A DNA stretch of 64,000 bases from Saturnia japonica (GCA_033032175.1 CM065323.1:15748001-15812000), one strand, 5' to 3'; numbered from the stretch's first letter, positions 33,208 to 46,800 are shown. Made by a program: numbers and translations. Notes: generated by a model not told the origin, from the sequence alone.

Positions 33208-34187
33208 ATGTCCACGCGGAGGCTTATTTGGCTTTAGAAAAAAATAAAAATGAGCCTTTCAAGTGGATGACCTTAAGTGTTTTCTTTCTCTACTTTTATT
33301 CGCTTCTATTGTAATGCACAAAAAATCTGGAGCTTTTAAAATCTGCAAATATTTACTATATTTCATATTAATTACTTATCTTTCTTCGTTTATATATGGG
33401 GCAACAAAGTTTATAAAATCTGGAAACCAAATCTTAAAATATACCGTTCATAGTGTTAAAGAAATTAATTGGTTTTATTTGTGTATGTGACATTAACACT
33501 AAAAATGGACAACATATAAATCTTAAGCAAACTAAAAGAACTTTAATTAAAAATGTCTTTGCCCTTGAGAATGCCAACGAATTTTGCTACTGATCACTAA
33601 TCACGCTTAGTACGAATGCAAAATGTATGTTAAAATCTAGTTGTTGAGTGGAATACTGGTCTGACCAGTTTTTTTTATAATTTGGTTAATTATGTGCGGT
33701 AATAAAAATTATACCTTTTAATTAACCTTCCTGTTTATACGGCATTAATTAAATGACAATACAAAATCCATTTTTGTGTAATTTATTTCATCTGTTTCTT
33801 TTAAATGGCCTTTTATTTCAACTTTTTTCCTTGATACTGTAAAACAATAGTAATGGCTGAAGGTGCAATCCCCATTACTATGCAATTCAATTATGTTGGC
33901 TCAGTAGGTATCTAACTTTTTTTCTCAAGTGGTGGGCAGTTTATCTCGAAGTGTATGGTATATGATTATATTATATATAATTATGCAGTATACAGTTAGG
34001 AGATGTATATATTATAGCATATATGTTGCTTATTGTTATGAAGTTACGATTATTTAGTTAAATTAATTAAAGTTGTTGTTGTGTTAATTCGTCCGTGAGG
34101 TTGTAAATGCTTGCAGTCCCTGCCAGAATATCAGCGCTGCAGTGCTTGCGCTTGTAGGGCCTGCAGCATTATGCTGATGACAGGGCC
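33051..34187 (+). repeat. Direct duplication, left copy (1137 bp)
   Basis: Starts ATTTTCATGTAAGTTTCC and ends at GACAGGGCC. The sequence is repeated at 36101-37235, offset exactly 3050 bp for most of its length; the only differences I see are two small indels near the end. It includes the right half of the family I MITE. The 75-codon frame at 33263 (and its twin at 36313) has no recognisable feature beyond hydrophobic stretches and is probably not a gene. Confidence 0.92.
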
Positions 34188-34592
34188 ATTCACCATTATG
34201 TTGGCTCAGTAGGTATCTAACTTTTTTTGTGTAATTTAAATTTCATCTGTTTCTTTTATAAATGGCTTAATTATAACTTACAAAACCTTTTAAAATTCCT
34301 TGATACTGTAAAACAATAGTAATGGCTGAAGGTGCAATCACCATTACTATGCAAATTTTTAAAAACGTGATACACGTGCCTTACCGGCGCGGCGCAGCGG
34401 TACGTTTGATCATATGCCGGTGCCCTGCGCCGCACCGCCTGTAAATAATTTTTATTTTTTTGGGAAATTAAAGAACAATAAACTTAAAATATGTTTTTTA
34501 AAAAGAAATAAAAAAATTATAAAATTCCTACAATTTTAAAATAAATTGAGCTTTTTTTATTGTATGAAAAATCTTATACTCTTATAAAAAAC
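34188..34592 (+). repeat. Shuffled patchwork of nearby sequence
   Basis: 34190-34365 is made of pieces of 33770-33930 in changed order: TATGTTGGCTCAGTAGGTAT first, then GTGTAATTT..CATCTGTTTC, then GAAGGTGCAATCACCATTAC. At about 34365 it switches to a copy of the MITE interior (CTTACCGGCGCGGCGCAGCG ... CCGCACCGCCTG, 34379-34442). AT-rich sequence then leads into the minisatellite. Confidence 0.8.
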
Positions 34593-36100
34593 TTTTATTT
34601 TTTTTTAAGCTTTTTATTTTTTCTAAAAAGAGACTATATTGGATTTTATTTTTTTTTAAGCTTTTTATTTTTTCTAAAAAGAGACCCTATATTGGATTTT
34701 ATTTTTTTTTAAGCTTTTTATTTTTTCTAAAAAGAGACTATATTGGATTTTATTTTTTTTTAAGCTTTTTATTTTTTCTAAAAAGAGACTATATTGGATT
34801 TTATTTTTTTTTAAGCTTTTTATTTTTTCTAAAAAGAGACTATATTGGATTTTATTTTTTTTTAAGCTTTTTATTTTTTCTAAAAAGAGACCCTATATTG
34901 GATTTTATTTTTTTTTAAGCTTTTTATTTTTTCTAAAAAGAGACTATATTGGATTTATTTTTTTTTAAGCTTTTTATTTTTTCTAAAAAGAGACCCTATA
35001 TTGGATTTTATTTTTTTTTAAGCTTTTTATTTTTTCTAAAAAGAGACCCTATATTGGATTTTATTTTTTTTTAAGCTTTTTATTTTCCTAAAAAGAGACT
35101 ATATTGGATTTTATTTTTTTTTAAGCTTTTTATTTTTTCTAAAAAGAGACCCTATATTGGATTTTATTTTTTTTTAAGCTTTTTATTTTTTCTAAAAAGA
35201 GACTATATTGAGATTTTATTTTTTTTTTTAAGCTTTTTATTTTTTCTAAAAAGAGACCCTATATTGGATTTTATTTTTTTTTAAGCTTTTTATTTTTTCT
35301 AAAAAGAGACCCTATATTGGATTTTATTTTTTTTTAAGCTTTTTATTTTTTCTAAAAAGAGACTATATTGGATTTTATTTTTTTTTAAGCTTTTTATTTT
35401 TTCTAAAAAGAGACCTATATTGGATTTTATTTTTTTTTAAGCTTTTTATTTTTTCTAAAAAGAGACCCTATATTGGATTTTATTTTTTTTTAAGCTTTTT
35501 ATTTTTTCTAAAAAGAGACCCTATATTGGATTTTATTTTTTTTTAAGCTTTTTATTTTTTCTAAAAAGAGACCCTATATTGGATTTTATTTTTTTTTAAG
35601 CTTTTTATTTTTTCTAAAAAGAGACTATATTGGATTTTATTTTTTTTTAAGCTTTTTATTTTTTCTAAAAAGAGACCCTATATTGGATTTTATTTTTTTT
35701 TAAGCTTTTTATTTTTTCTAAAAAGAGACTATATTGGATTTTATTTTTTTTTAAGCTTTTTATTTTTTCTAAAAAGAGACCCTATATTGGATTTTATTTT
35801 TTTTTAAGCTTTTTATTTTTTCTAAAAAGAGACTATATTGGATTTTATTTTTTTTTAAGCTTTTTATTTTTTCTAAAAAGAGACCCTATATTGGATTTTA
35901 TTTTTTTTTAAGCTTTTTATTTTTTCTAAAAAGAGACTATATTGGATTTTATTTTTTTTAAGCTTTTTATTTTTTCTAAAAAGAGACCCTATATTGGATT
36001 TTATTTTTTTTAAGCTTTTTATTTTTTCTAAAAAGAGACTATATTGGATTTTATTTTTTTTTAAGCTTTTTATTTTTTCTAAAAAGAGACCCTATATTGG
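34593..36100 (+). repeat. Minisatellite, 29 units of 51/53 bp
   Basis: The unit contains TTTTATTTTTTTTTAAGC, TTTTTATTTTTTCTAAAAAG and AGAC(CC)TATATTGGA. I count 29 AGAC landmarks. Two main unit types differ by CC after AGAC; one unit (the 16th) has a single added C, and a few carry poly-T length changes or a single insertion (unit 12, TTGAGATT). Units 20-29 alternate strictly between the short and long types. There are no spacers or conserved dyad repeats, so it is not a CRISPR array. Confidence 0.95.
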
Positions 36101-37235
36101 ATTTTCATGTAAGTTTCCTCATTTAACTTTTTTTTTACATTTTATTAGGGGTAATTTTTTTTTCACTTATGATCTGAGATAGATACCATAAACAGAATAT
36201 TATATCGATACCTAATAACACCTTCACGGATCCGACGGAGTTTTTAATACACATTGTATGTCCACGCGGAGGCTTATTTGGCTTTAGAAAAAAATAAAAA
36301 TGAGCCTTTCAAGTGGATGACCTTAAGTGTTTTCTTTCTCTACTTTTATTCGCTTCTATTGTAATGCACAAAAAATCTGGAGCTTTTAAAATCTGCAAAT
36401 ATTTACTATATTTCATATTAATTACTTATCTTTCTTCGTTTATATATGGGGCAACAAAGTTTATAAAATCTGGAAACCAAATCTTAAAATATACCGTTCA
36501 TAGTGTTAAAGAAATTAATTGGTTTTATTTGTGTATGTGACATTAACACTAAAAATGGACAACATATAAATCTTAAGCAAACTAAAAGAACTTTAATTAA
36601 AAATGTCTTTGCCCTTGAGAATGCCAACGAATTTTGCTACTGATCACTAATCACGCTTAGTACGAATGCAAAATGTATGTTAAAATCTAGTTGTTGAGTG
36701 GAATACTGGTCTGACCAGTTTTTTTTATAATTTGGTTAATTATGTGCGGTAATAAAAATTATACCTTTTAATTAACCTTCCTGTTTATACGGCATTAATT
36801 AAATGACAATACAAAATCCATTTTTGTGTAATTTATTTCATCTGTTTCTTTTAAATGGCCTTTTATTTCAACTTTTTTCCTTGATACTGTAAAACAATAG
36901 TAATGGCTGAAGGTGCAATCCCCATTACTATGCAATTCAATTATGTTGGCTCAGTAGGTATCTAACTTTTTTTCTCAAGTGGTGGGCAGTTTATCTCGAA
37001 GTGTATGGTATATGATTATATTATATATAATTATGCAGTATACAGTTAGGAGATGTATATATTATAGCATATATGTTGCTTATTGTTATGAAGTTACGAT
37101 TATTTAGTTAAATTAATTAAAGTTGTTGTTGTGTTAATTCGTCCGTGAGGTTGTAAATGCTTGCAGTCCCTGCCAGAATATCAGCGCTGCAGTGCTTGCG
37201 CTTGTAGGCCTGCAGCATTATGCTGAGACAGGGCC
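36101..37235 (+). repeat. Direct duplication, right copy (1135 bp)
   Basis: Begins ATTTTCATGTAAGTTTCC directly after the last minisatellite unit and follows the left copy (33051-34187) base for base until AGGCCTGCAG and GCTGAGACAGGGCC, where it lacks a G and an AT present in the left copy, netting a 3-base difference that I could not align with certainty. It breaks off into unique sequence at about 37236. Confidence 0.92.
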
Positions 37236-37317
37236 TATTCGACCCCATGCTACCCTTTATTGTGTCAAACTTTTTTTTTTTAATTTAAACATTTATGTGT
37301 TGTGCGTGTTATTGTCG

Positions 37318-37745
37318 AATAAATGCATATGAAAGTATATACGAAACCTATAACAAAACACCCATTGTTAAAAATTTTGTCTGTCTGACTGTTTGTTCCG
37401 GGTAATCTCGAAACGGTTGGACCGATTTTGTATGTGACTTTCACTAGTAGATAGCTGATTTTATAGGGAGTAACTAAGGCAACTTTTATTTTAGAAAAAG
37501 AATTAGGGTTCCGCACAAATAAAAAAAACTGGTCATGGTGAATCAGTTCGGGCGCTTAAATGGCTTACGCTGAGTAAACTATAAAAGATATAGCAAATTA
37601 ATTGTACTACATAATTGTAAACATTACAATTTAAAAAAGTCAGCGAGAGCATACATCTATCTCCTAAGGAACACTCACAACAAGCATTGTTGTCTTTAAA
37701 ATAGCCGGGAGCGGGGGAGCAAAATTCGCGCGGGCATTTTGTAGT
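37318..37745 (-). mobile_element. Family A element, reverse copy abutting exon 1
   Basis: GAATAAATGCATATGAAAG, TTTGTTCCGGGTAATCTCG, GGACCGATTTTG, AATCAGTTCGGGCGC and GCGCGGGCATTTTGTAG are family A read backwards. It ends at about 37745, some 28 bp before the splice acceptor of the first coding exon of the plus-strand phosphatase. Confidence 0.8.
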
Positions 37746-37776
37746 TAATAATAAACTCTTTTATTTTTTTCAGAAA

Positions 37777-37887
37777 ATGTTCCGCTACATAATCCTGGTA
37801 TATATATTAGCACAATTAAATAACTTGGAATGTAACCCGACTTCTGGAGAAGTGAGCGGTGACAAAGAACTCGTCCTAGCTTTTATT
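37777..37887 (+). CDS. Acid phosphatase (plus gene) exon 1, signal peptide
   Basis: After acceptor TTATTTTTTTCAG and AAA, ATG opens MFRYIILVYILAQLNNLECN, an N-terminal arginine and hydrophobic core of a signal peptide, then KELVLAFI to donor GTAAGT. 111 coding nt, phase 0. The transcribed exon starts at 37774, so the 5' UTR is split. Confidence 0.92.
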
Positions 37888-40800
37888 GTAAGTAAACATT
37901 CTCATAATTTGTATGAAATAGTTGATAAAGGCAGTGAAGGACAAGTTTTTCAGAATTTTTAACAAAAAAGAAAATCAACATTTTCAGTGATGTTCAAGAG
38001 TTCCCTGATGTATCTTCGAATTTGAAGTTGTAATGTCAGTGAAATTAAATTGAGACCACCCTTGAGATATCCCCTATCAAACATAAAAAGAATCATACAA
38101 ATCGGTTCATAAACATAGAAGTTATGGTTGAACATTAGAATTGACGATCCTCCGTCTTTTTTTGAAGTCGGGTAACAAATCAAATTCAATTTTAGATTAA
38201 GTTCAAGTTAGTTGTGTCTAAATGCAAATTGTTAATCTTATAGTCTGATTTAACAATTTAAATATGATTTAAGGTTTTTTGGTTCATGTCGCCCTTAATG
38301 TCTGAAAATTGGAGGGCAGATCTTAGAGCGCGTGTCACAAATGTCAAAACTATACTATAAAAAATGTGTGGCACATATTTTGAGAATTATTCAAATAAAC
38401 TTTTATATGTTTAACATAACTAATTATGTAGTTTTATATTATCCCTGCAGATCTATAACGTGTATTTGTCACACTTGACATTGGCAAAATTGCCTACATT
38501 GGGCCAAAATAAAAAAAACATTCTAACTATCATTTCTAAGACAGTAGTATAATATACGTATTTTATTACGAGTTAGAAAATTTAGTTACTTATTATTTAT
38601 TACACAAATAATTTATTTTAATAATAACTATTTATAGTAAATAACGTTAATCAAATTTATAATAGCGCTCGACCCTTGCGTTTGAGATCTTCGGTTCAAT
38701 CTCTTCTACTCTCATTTCTTTAATGATTTAGAAATTATTATACTGCACTAATGTATTTAAAATATATTTTCCTCTCGTCTTCATCTGCGTCTTGGTGTCT
38801 GTTATCTTTGATAATAAGAGATGTATGGTACAGATAAATTTCTTTGAAGATTTCTGTATTAATTGATTTTTAATCTCTATAACAAGATAATGCGTGGTCG
38901 AAATCTGAGAGTCTTTTTTTTTATTACCTGTGTTTAATACAAGAAACGGAGAAAAGCACAGAGCGGCTAACCCAATTCTTTTGCTCTTAACTTCAAATTT
39001 TCTTTAGGTAGCCTGTCTATAATAAAATAAAAAACGAGTTTTCAATGAAATATAACTTAGAATACTGAACTTTATTTATATTATCGACTTCAAACATTAA
39101 GTACACTACTGAGAAACACTAGAAAAAACCCAGTAATACAAGAATATAACAAATTAGAATAAAGAATTTGATTGACATATGAAGTAAAGTCTCTTTCTGT
39201 TTCTTTTTAGCTCCCTTGTTCGCCACGTAGCAGAACAAGACAGATTGTTAATACTTTATCGCGGAAAAATTTATATCAATAGTAATTTTAAAATATTGCA
39301 TGTTTATTTTAAATTTAAATGTCTAATATCAGTTGTTAGTTAGCAAATAATAGGTATTATTTAAGCCTAAAGGAATTCTTGCATTGCGTAATTTATTAGT
39401 TTTCATCAAAAGTTTATTAAGTTAGGTGTAGTGTCAGGTAGCATTTGGATAGGAGTGTTTGTCTCCTACGGTCTTACCCTTTTTATGCCTTTATCCTAAA
39501 GGTAATACATATAGACCTATCTAATATACTAATATTTTAAGAACGAAAGTTTGTGTGTAGGTTTGTAGACGATAATCTCTGAAACTACTGATTATATTAT
39601 ATAAATTATTTCACTAATGGAATTCTACACTATCTGAAATTATCTCCGAGTACATAAGTTAAATATTTCATTGTTAATTAGTTTTATATTTTACACGACG
39701 TGTACAAAGTCGCTGGTGCTTGCTAGTTTAATATATACTATAGTAATATTGTTGACCCTAACGTAAATATATACTCTAACTACTGAGGCTGGCAGACGTA
39801 GCTCTGTCCTTTCTGCTAGTTAATAGCCCGACGATAGGGCCACCTATCGGATATTAATAGAACTGTAAACCATCTTCTCGATAAAACAAATATAATAAGT
39901 GAATATGAGGTCGATCGGCCAGGTCATTCAGTTTTTGTAGAATCACAAACAGACACGCATGATACTTTTATATAGAGGTTTTTAATAAATTCTAGAATGT
40001 TCTATAACCAACGAAAACAGAATCTCATATTTGTGAAATATAGTATAGTTATAACTAAGTTTATATTGTAGATAAACAGACATGGAGAAAGAGCCCCTGA
40101 CTCAGATGAACTCTCTCTATCGAAGGAGCAAGAGAGAATTAAAAATTTGACCTACATCGAAGGTCCAGAGGGATTGACTAACGTAAGTAAACATGTCTCA
40201 TATTTTTTATAATTCTGGTATAGCGTTCGATAGAACTGAAAACCGGAACACGGCAAGCTTAGAATGTTTTTTTTTTTTAAACCAGATTAATTAGATAATA
40301 TACTTAATTTTGATGTAAGTAATAAATTTTGCGAGAATTTCTGTGTATCAGAAGATCTTTTTGTAAGAAAAAGGGATATTTACAAAACTTTTCTCGAGAT
40401 TTATTTTGAGCAATAAGTGTGTACATTACTAAATACGGCTTCCACAAATGCAAAGCAAAGCATTTGGATATGTCTTCTGATGATACCCTGGAGGCGCAAG
40501 TCCTTTAGCAGAGGACCACAGCTACTGCTGTGCTTGGTGATTGATTTTCTACTTCAGTTGCATAGTTATTTATAGTGAGACTGGTACTAGAAAATATTTA
40601 ATACACTCTGAGGGTAGGCAATATCAGTTCGCTTTTCAATTTCCGCGCTGTTAATAAATTATGTATTTTCCCATTAATTTCTTCGACACAAAATCTGAAC
40701 ACGCTTTTTGGTTATTAAGTTGATATTAAGTAACCAGCTGTGCCCGCGGAACCGCTCACGTGCACTTCAGAATGCCTGCGCGTATATTGCTCCCCCGCTC

Positions 40801-43792
40801 CCGGTTATTTTAAAGACAAAAATGCTTATTTTGGGTTTTTGAGTGTGCCTTAAAAGATAGACATACACTCTCGGTGATTTTTTTATGTCTTTTTAATGTC
40901 TACAATTGTTTCGTACGTTAATTTGCTATATATCTTATAGTTTACTCGGCGTAAGCCATTTAAGCTCTCGAATTGATTCAACATGACCAGTTTTGTTTTA
41001 ATTGTGCGGAACCCTAATGTTAAAAAATAAAAGTAACCTAAGTTACTCCCTATAAAATCAGCTATCTACAAGTGAAAGTCCCGTCAAAATCGGTCCAACC
41101 GTTTCGGAGATTACCCGGAACAAACAGAAAGACATAAAAATTTTAGAAATGGGTTTATTGTTATAGGTACTTTATATTCTTTCACATGCATTTAATAAAA
41201 AACTGTTATTTTGACATTACAAACAGACACTTCAATTTTATTAATTGTATAGATTTAAATATTTAATATAATTTAAAGTTATCATTAAGATACTCCAGAG
41301 AGTTCCCGTCGCGTACGCTAGGTTTGTGAAATGGGTTACTCGGCACGGTTCCACCAGGGCTATGACATGGGGCTCTTCAAAAAGTGAATGAAAACGGTCT
41401 CCAAGGTTACTAACACACCTGTAATGCCCCTTGTATTGCAGCTGTCCGTAGGCGAAACATCGTAAGGAAACCTGAACGTTTGAGATATTTTCTTGTTATG
41501 TTCTCCTAGTGGAAAAAATACAGAACTGTTGATTTTTTTGGTGTTTAAAATCGCCAATACTTCGTAGATTACGTCACCCGTGGTGATTAGGACCATACCT
41601 TCCCTTGGGCAGAAGTATGTGTCCAGCAGTGGGACAATTACAGGCTGATATTATTATTATACCGCCATATTTGTTACCCATGTTACACATACGTACTTTG
41701 CACACGTTCCCAATATTAAGTAGAGTTCAATCCCAAGATTAAATAAGTAAATAAACATGGTAAGTAATCACACGCGGCCATTTAATTTCAAACTAAGCAA
41801 AGCTTGTATTACGGTAACTAAAGAGCTGATATACATGCACACATACACAGATTTAAGAAAAATGCAGTTAGGCAGGTCAGAACTCGAAAATGTCCCTTAT
41901 TAGTATTCAATTGTGTCAATTTTGAAAGGATATGTCATGCAAAGTCAGCTCCCGTGTGCTTTATTATTGTTTTAGAAATATACCGTTATTACATTGTAAA
42001 AATTCTTCGCAATAACAAAAAAGGAAGACGGATTATCGTTTCTTTGGTAACAAAGCACATTTTGATAGGATTTTCCGTGTTATTTTGTTATTGAAAACAA
42101 AATTACAAAAATGTTACTATATTATCCTACTAATATAATATATAATAACGGGTGAACGAATTTGAATTAAATTTTGCACACAGATATTCTATAACCTGAA
42201 ATTACTCATAGGGTACTTTTTATCCCGCTAAAGGTCATAGTTTAACCAGTGTTATCCTACAAATATAATAAATGTAAAGTTTGTTTGTTTGTTGTTTGTA
42301 CTTTTGTAAGTTTTATTGGGACGGTTAATGTTTTGGATTCATATTGGTATATAAAGACAATACCATACAAACAGTGATAAAGCTATGTATGATTTTCTTT
42401 TGGTTTGTATTGTTCCGAGATCTATCTGTGTATATCCAATAATACGCAGACGAAGTCGCGGGTACCAGCTAGTAATTAAATATTTTCCTGCAATTTATTG
42501 TAAAATATGATATGTACCTTTAAAGCGTTGAAAGATCATTTTATTTACAACCCGACAACCACGAAACTAAAAAGAGGGTAATATTTGTTACGTAATCGTT
42601 TATTTGTTTGATAACGATCTCCAAACACTGAAAGTTATATAGCGATATGTTTCAAAGTAAACATTACTGAGAACCCTAGGCATTTTAGTGTCTCAAGCAA
42701 AACTCTAAAATCCTCAAAAAAATCTAAAACGCTTACGACATCGGTATCGATATGGCATGTTAAAGCAAAAGACGTAAAGAGAACCAATAAAAAAAAACAT
42801 TGACAATGAAAAAAATCGAGATAGCAGTTATATGTTCAGTTGAATATTGGAATGTAAAGGACCTTAGGGCCCTTCATTTCACGTAAAAAAGTAATTGTTT
42901 GATGACGGATGACGGATTATGTTGAGAGTGGTAAAAAACCAGTAAAGCTTTGTGTAATTGTCCTCGCAACATTATTCATACGATTGCATGTGTCGTTATC
43001 TTGTCGTCAAGGATACACAGCTAAATGCTAGCTAAATATATATATATAAATATTTAACACCCAGGCATACAACTGTCAATTATGCTCATCACACAAAATC
43101 CGTCATGGGCGGGAATCGACCCCGAGACCTCTCGGTTCAAAAGTACGGTTAACTACTTTTGTGTTCTAAAATTTCCTTATAAGAAATGTTGTCTTACGCA
43201 ATTTTTTTCATTTACTATGATTAAACTTTCAGGTTGGCAAACGCCGTGCATACCAAATAGGTAAATATATGCGTCAAAGATACGGATCCCAGGGTCACTC
43301 GTTAATATCGGATTTGTATCTGCGGGACGAGATCTTCATCAGGAGTACTGATAAGGAGCGGACGAAGATGACAGCGCAGATCGCTATGGCCGCTGCTTAT
43401 CCCCCGAAGCCAGAACAGCAGTGGGATGAAGGTGTAGGCAGAATCTGGCAACCTGTTCCTTATACTGCAGTTCCATTATCAGAAGATTATGTGAGTATTT
43501 TGCTATCATCATAGGAATCTGTTAAATAGTTCTCTCGTAATATAAACTACAGCAGTCTGCTCGACCTTTAGATTTAAACTTGCTGATCCCGAAATGCGAT
43601 GATATCCCAAAGACTGTTACCGGTTATAGGCTTATCACTTTGTGCTTTCATCACGGATCAAGGAACCAGACACGCTTGCTTTGGCTGTTATTACCACCCC
43701 CAGGTTATGTGCCCCAGCATTATTTTATCTGGGGTTCGATAGCTTCTAAATAAGATGAAACTGTTTATGGCTACCATTGTCAATGGAAATTC

Positions 43793-43830
<38 letters not shown>

Positions 43831-46800
43831 CTGACTACACTGTTAGCCTTAGGGGCCCTAAAGCCGCTGCGGCTTTTACAGCTTCACCGGACTTGGGGGC
43901 GAGCGCAGAGGGCACTCAGCCGCGAAAGTTTCGTGGACGACTCGCACGAGGGTGCCAAAGTGGCCGGACCTCGGCTCGGGCGGTCGTCGCGTTCGCAAAT
44001 AGGTCGCGATCTATTCGAATCCCTACACCTACGATTCGAGCTAACTAAATATACACATAGGCACGTTCCCTTCCTCCTGGGAGGAAGGAAGGAACCGTGC
44101 GTATGTGTATTCAGTAATCGGAATGTTTCTACACTAACTAGCGCTAACTAACTAGCGTAAAAAAAGAAAAAAAAAGGTCCCTCACAGAACCTATGTACCT
44201 GTGTGGTGTGCACGTGTGTATGTTCATACGTGTGTAGTGTTGTATGTAGGTAGCTAAGTGATGCACGTACAGTGTCACTTGTATCGCGCGGGCGGTTGCC
44301 TGACCCAAGGGTTTCACACCGAGGAACGGACCTAGGCTTGGGTTACCGCTAGAGAGGGTGGACGTGACGGGTGTTCTGGAGCGAAATTGACCGCCCGCCC
44401 TCTGCGGAGAGAACGGTGGTTACGCGGGCGTGGGCGCTGGCACGCTCTGTTTGGAGAGACGGATGTGTAATATTTATTCGAATTTTCGATGTGATCGTCG
44501 GGATCAATAAAAATATTGCGCGGCCGGCGTTTGCACCGGATGTCCGTGGGTGCCGGAACATAAGTGGCGGCTGTTTTTATTAACGGATTCGCGTGGTTCG
44601 ACGCGGTGTCGAAATACGAACGGGAGAGCTGTTTAACGTAGGCATGTATCGAAGGAAGCTCCATATCTCTATGGAGATCTACGCTTCGAACATACCACGG
44701 GGCCCCGGTGAGACGATAGAGGAACCTATTCTGTATCGATTGTAACCGTTTGAAACTCGACTCGGACATATGTGCGAACACGGCGCAACTGTATGTCAAA
44801 ATTGGTCGAATACACGTCTTGTAGAGCGTGAGCTTATGTCGCGTGGACATTTTACTCACCGAACACAACAGAGGATGCAACCGGCCCAGGACCCACGCGG
44901 CCCTGTTCCTAACCTTACGGATGTGGGGTCTAAAAGAGAGCCTACTATCTAGGGTTACCCCTAGATATTTGGTCTCTCTTACATACGGAATCGGATTATC
45001 GTAGAGCTTAACAGGTTTAAGCTTCCACGGTATCTGTGACGAATCCGCATCGAAGAGCATCGCGGCGCTCTTCGAGGGATTAACGGCTATACGCCACTCG
45101 TTAAACCACTTCCCGAGAGTGGTCACGGAGCGTTGGACTTTGTGTCTGAGGTGGGATCTATTCCTATCTGAGGCATATAAGACTGTATCGTCAGCGTATA
45201 GCCCTACCTCGACCTCCGGGAGTCGAGGTAGGTCACTGACGTACAGGTTAAATAGGCTAGGAGCCAGGATCGAACCTTGGGGAACGCCTGAGCGTATTGG
45301 ACGGGGCGTGGACAATTCACCTTCCACTCTATAGCGGAAGGTGCGATCTGTTAAATAGTCGCGAATTATTTTAATTAGCCTATCGGGGACTTCAAAGCGG
45401 TACAACTTGTAAATCAATCCCTCGTGCCAGACCTTATCAAAGGCCTTGGCCACGTCGAAAAAGACCGCAAGTGTACGGCGGGGTTTATAAAGTTCAGCAA
45501 AATTAAATGCAACGTGCTCCGTGAGGCGGTGCACTTGATGAGTGCAAGAATATCTAGCACGGAAACCGAATTGCTCAGGCGGATAGAGGTCTTTCTCCTC
45601 TATTATTGGCTTGAGACGGTTTAGAAGGATCCGCTCGTAAATTTTCCCTAACGTATTTAGGAGACTGATCGGGCGATAGCTGTCGGGAAGCGACGCGCTC
45701 TTGCCGGGCTTACGGATACCTATGACTATTGCCTTTTTCCAGGCGGCTGGAAAATGGCAGTGGACTATGGCTACATTGAAGATGCAGACCAATAGAGCTA
45801 TGAGGCGATCAGGAAGAAGCCTAAGTACTTCATTCCTGATCCCGTCGGGACCTGGTGCTTTTCTGAGCTTAAGGCTTTTTATAATGGAAAGAACCTCCTC
45901 AGACGTGAGGAAATTCGGCTCACAACGGTCATCGTTATAACCTGCGATGGTAACTACCATAAGGTGATCTGTATTTATTACTGCACCGTTCCTTTATCAA
46001 ACTGGAAATACAACTAATTTTAGAAAGACAGAAAGAAAGAAAGAACATTTATTTGATACTGAAAATACCGACATAATTAACACGACACACATTAAACAAG
46101 AGATTACAATTAAAATATTGCCAATTAAATTTATACATTTATACATACAAAAGCTGTACTTAAGATCAAAAGGGACCTCAGCTCAGCATATGCTATAGCG
46201 CTGGTTTTCAGCCGGTCCTAAACTACATACGTTTAATATACAAAAGGGCAAACTTTGTATGTATACGTAGATACCTCTTTTATATATTATGTAAACTTGT
46301 ACCTTTTGAACTCTAATCATTTTATGATAAGGCTTATAGATTATTCTATTTATAACATAATAATTATGTTAATTATATAATATATATAATTATTTTATTG
46401 TCAGTAAAACATCGTTGACAGAACAATTACTAAGGACAAGCCTTGGACACGGTCGCCTCGAGGTCGTCAATTCTATTACAAAACAGTCAACATAACAATT
46501 AATTTATTATTTATTTATTTATGAAAAATGGATGACTAGTGGCCAATACACTACATTTCATTAATATCTACGAAATAAAATAAAAAAATCTCAGTACATT
46601 TGCCTTTTAAGGCCACCACCGCATGCTTCATTTGTGACCTTAGTTTTTATATTTTATATTATAAATCAATATTGAAGTTAGTAAAGATAATAAAAAAAGC
46701 CAAAAAGTCCAACAAAATGAATAAAAAATGGATACCGTAAATACACAAAAAAAGTTAATGTCAAAAGTGGAAAGTTGAATATTACATGATGAAAAAAAAT

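Noticed and set aside
34593..36100. Regular array that might be taken for a CRISPR
   Set aside because: Units are contiguous with no unique spacers, and the genome is an animal's; it is a minisatellite.
33263..36540. Identical 75-codon frames at 33263 and 36313 as a duplicated gene
   Set aside because: Identity is due to the 1.14-kb duplication of everything there; the frame is AT-driven, low-complexity hydrophobic and has no family features.
43755..44151. Plus-strand frames with poly-F or poly-L starts
   Set aside because: They read the LINE's poly(A) tail and 3' UTR backwards.
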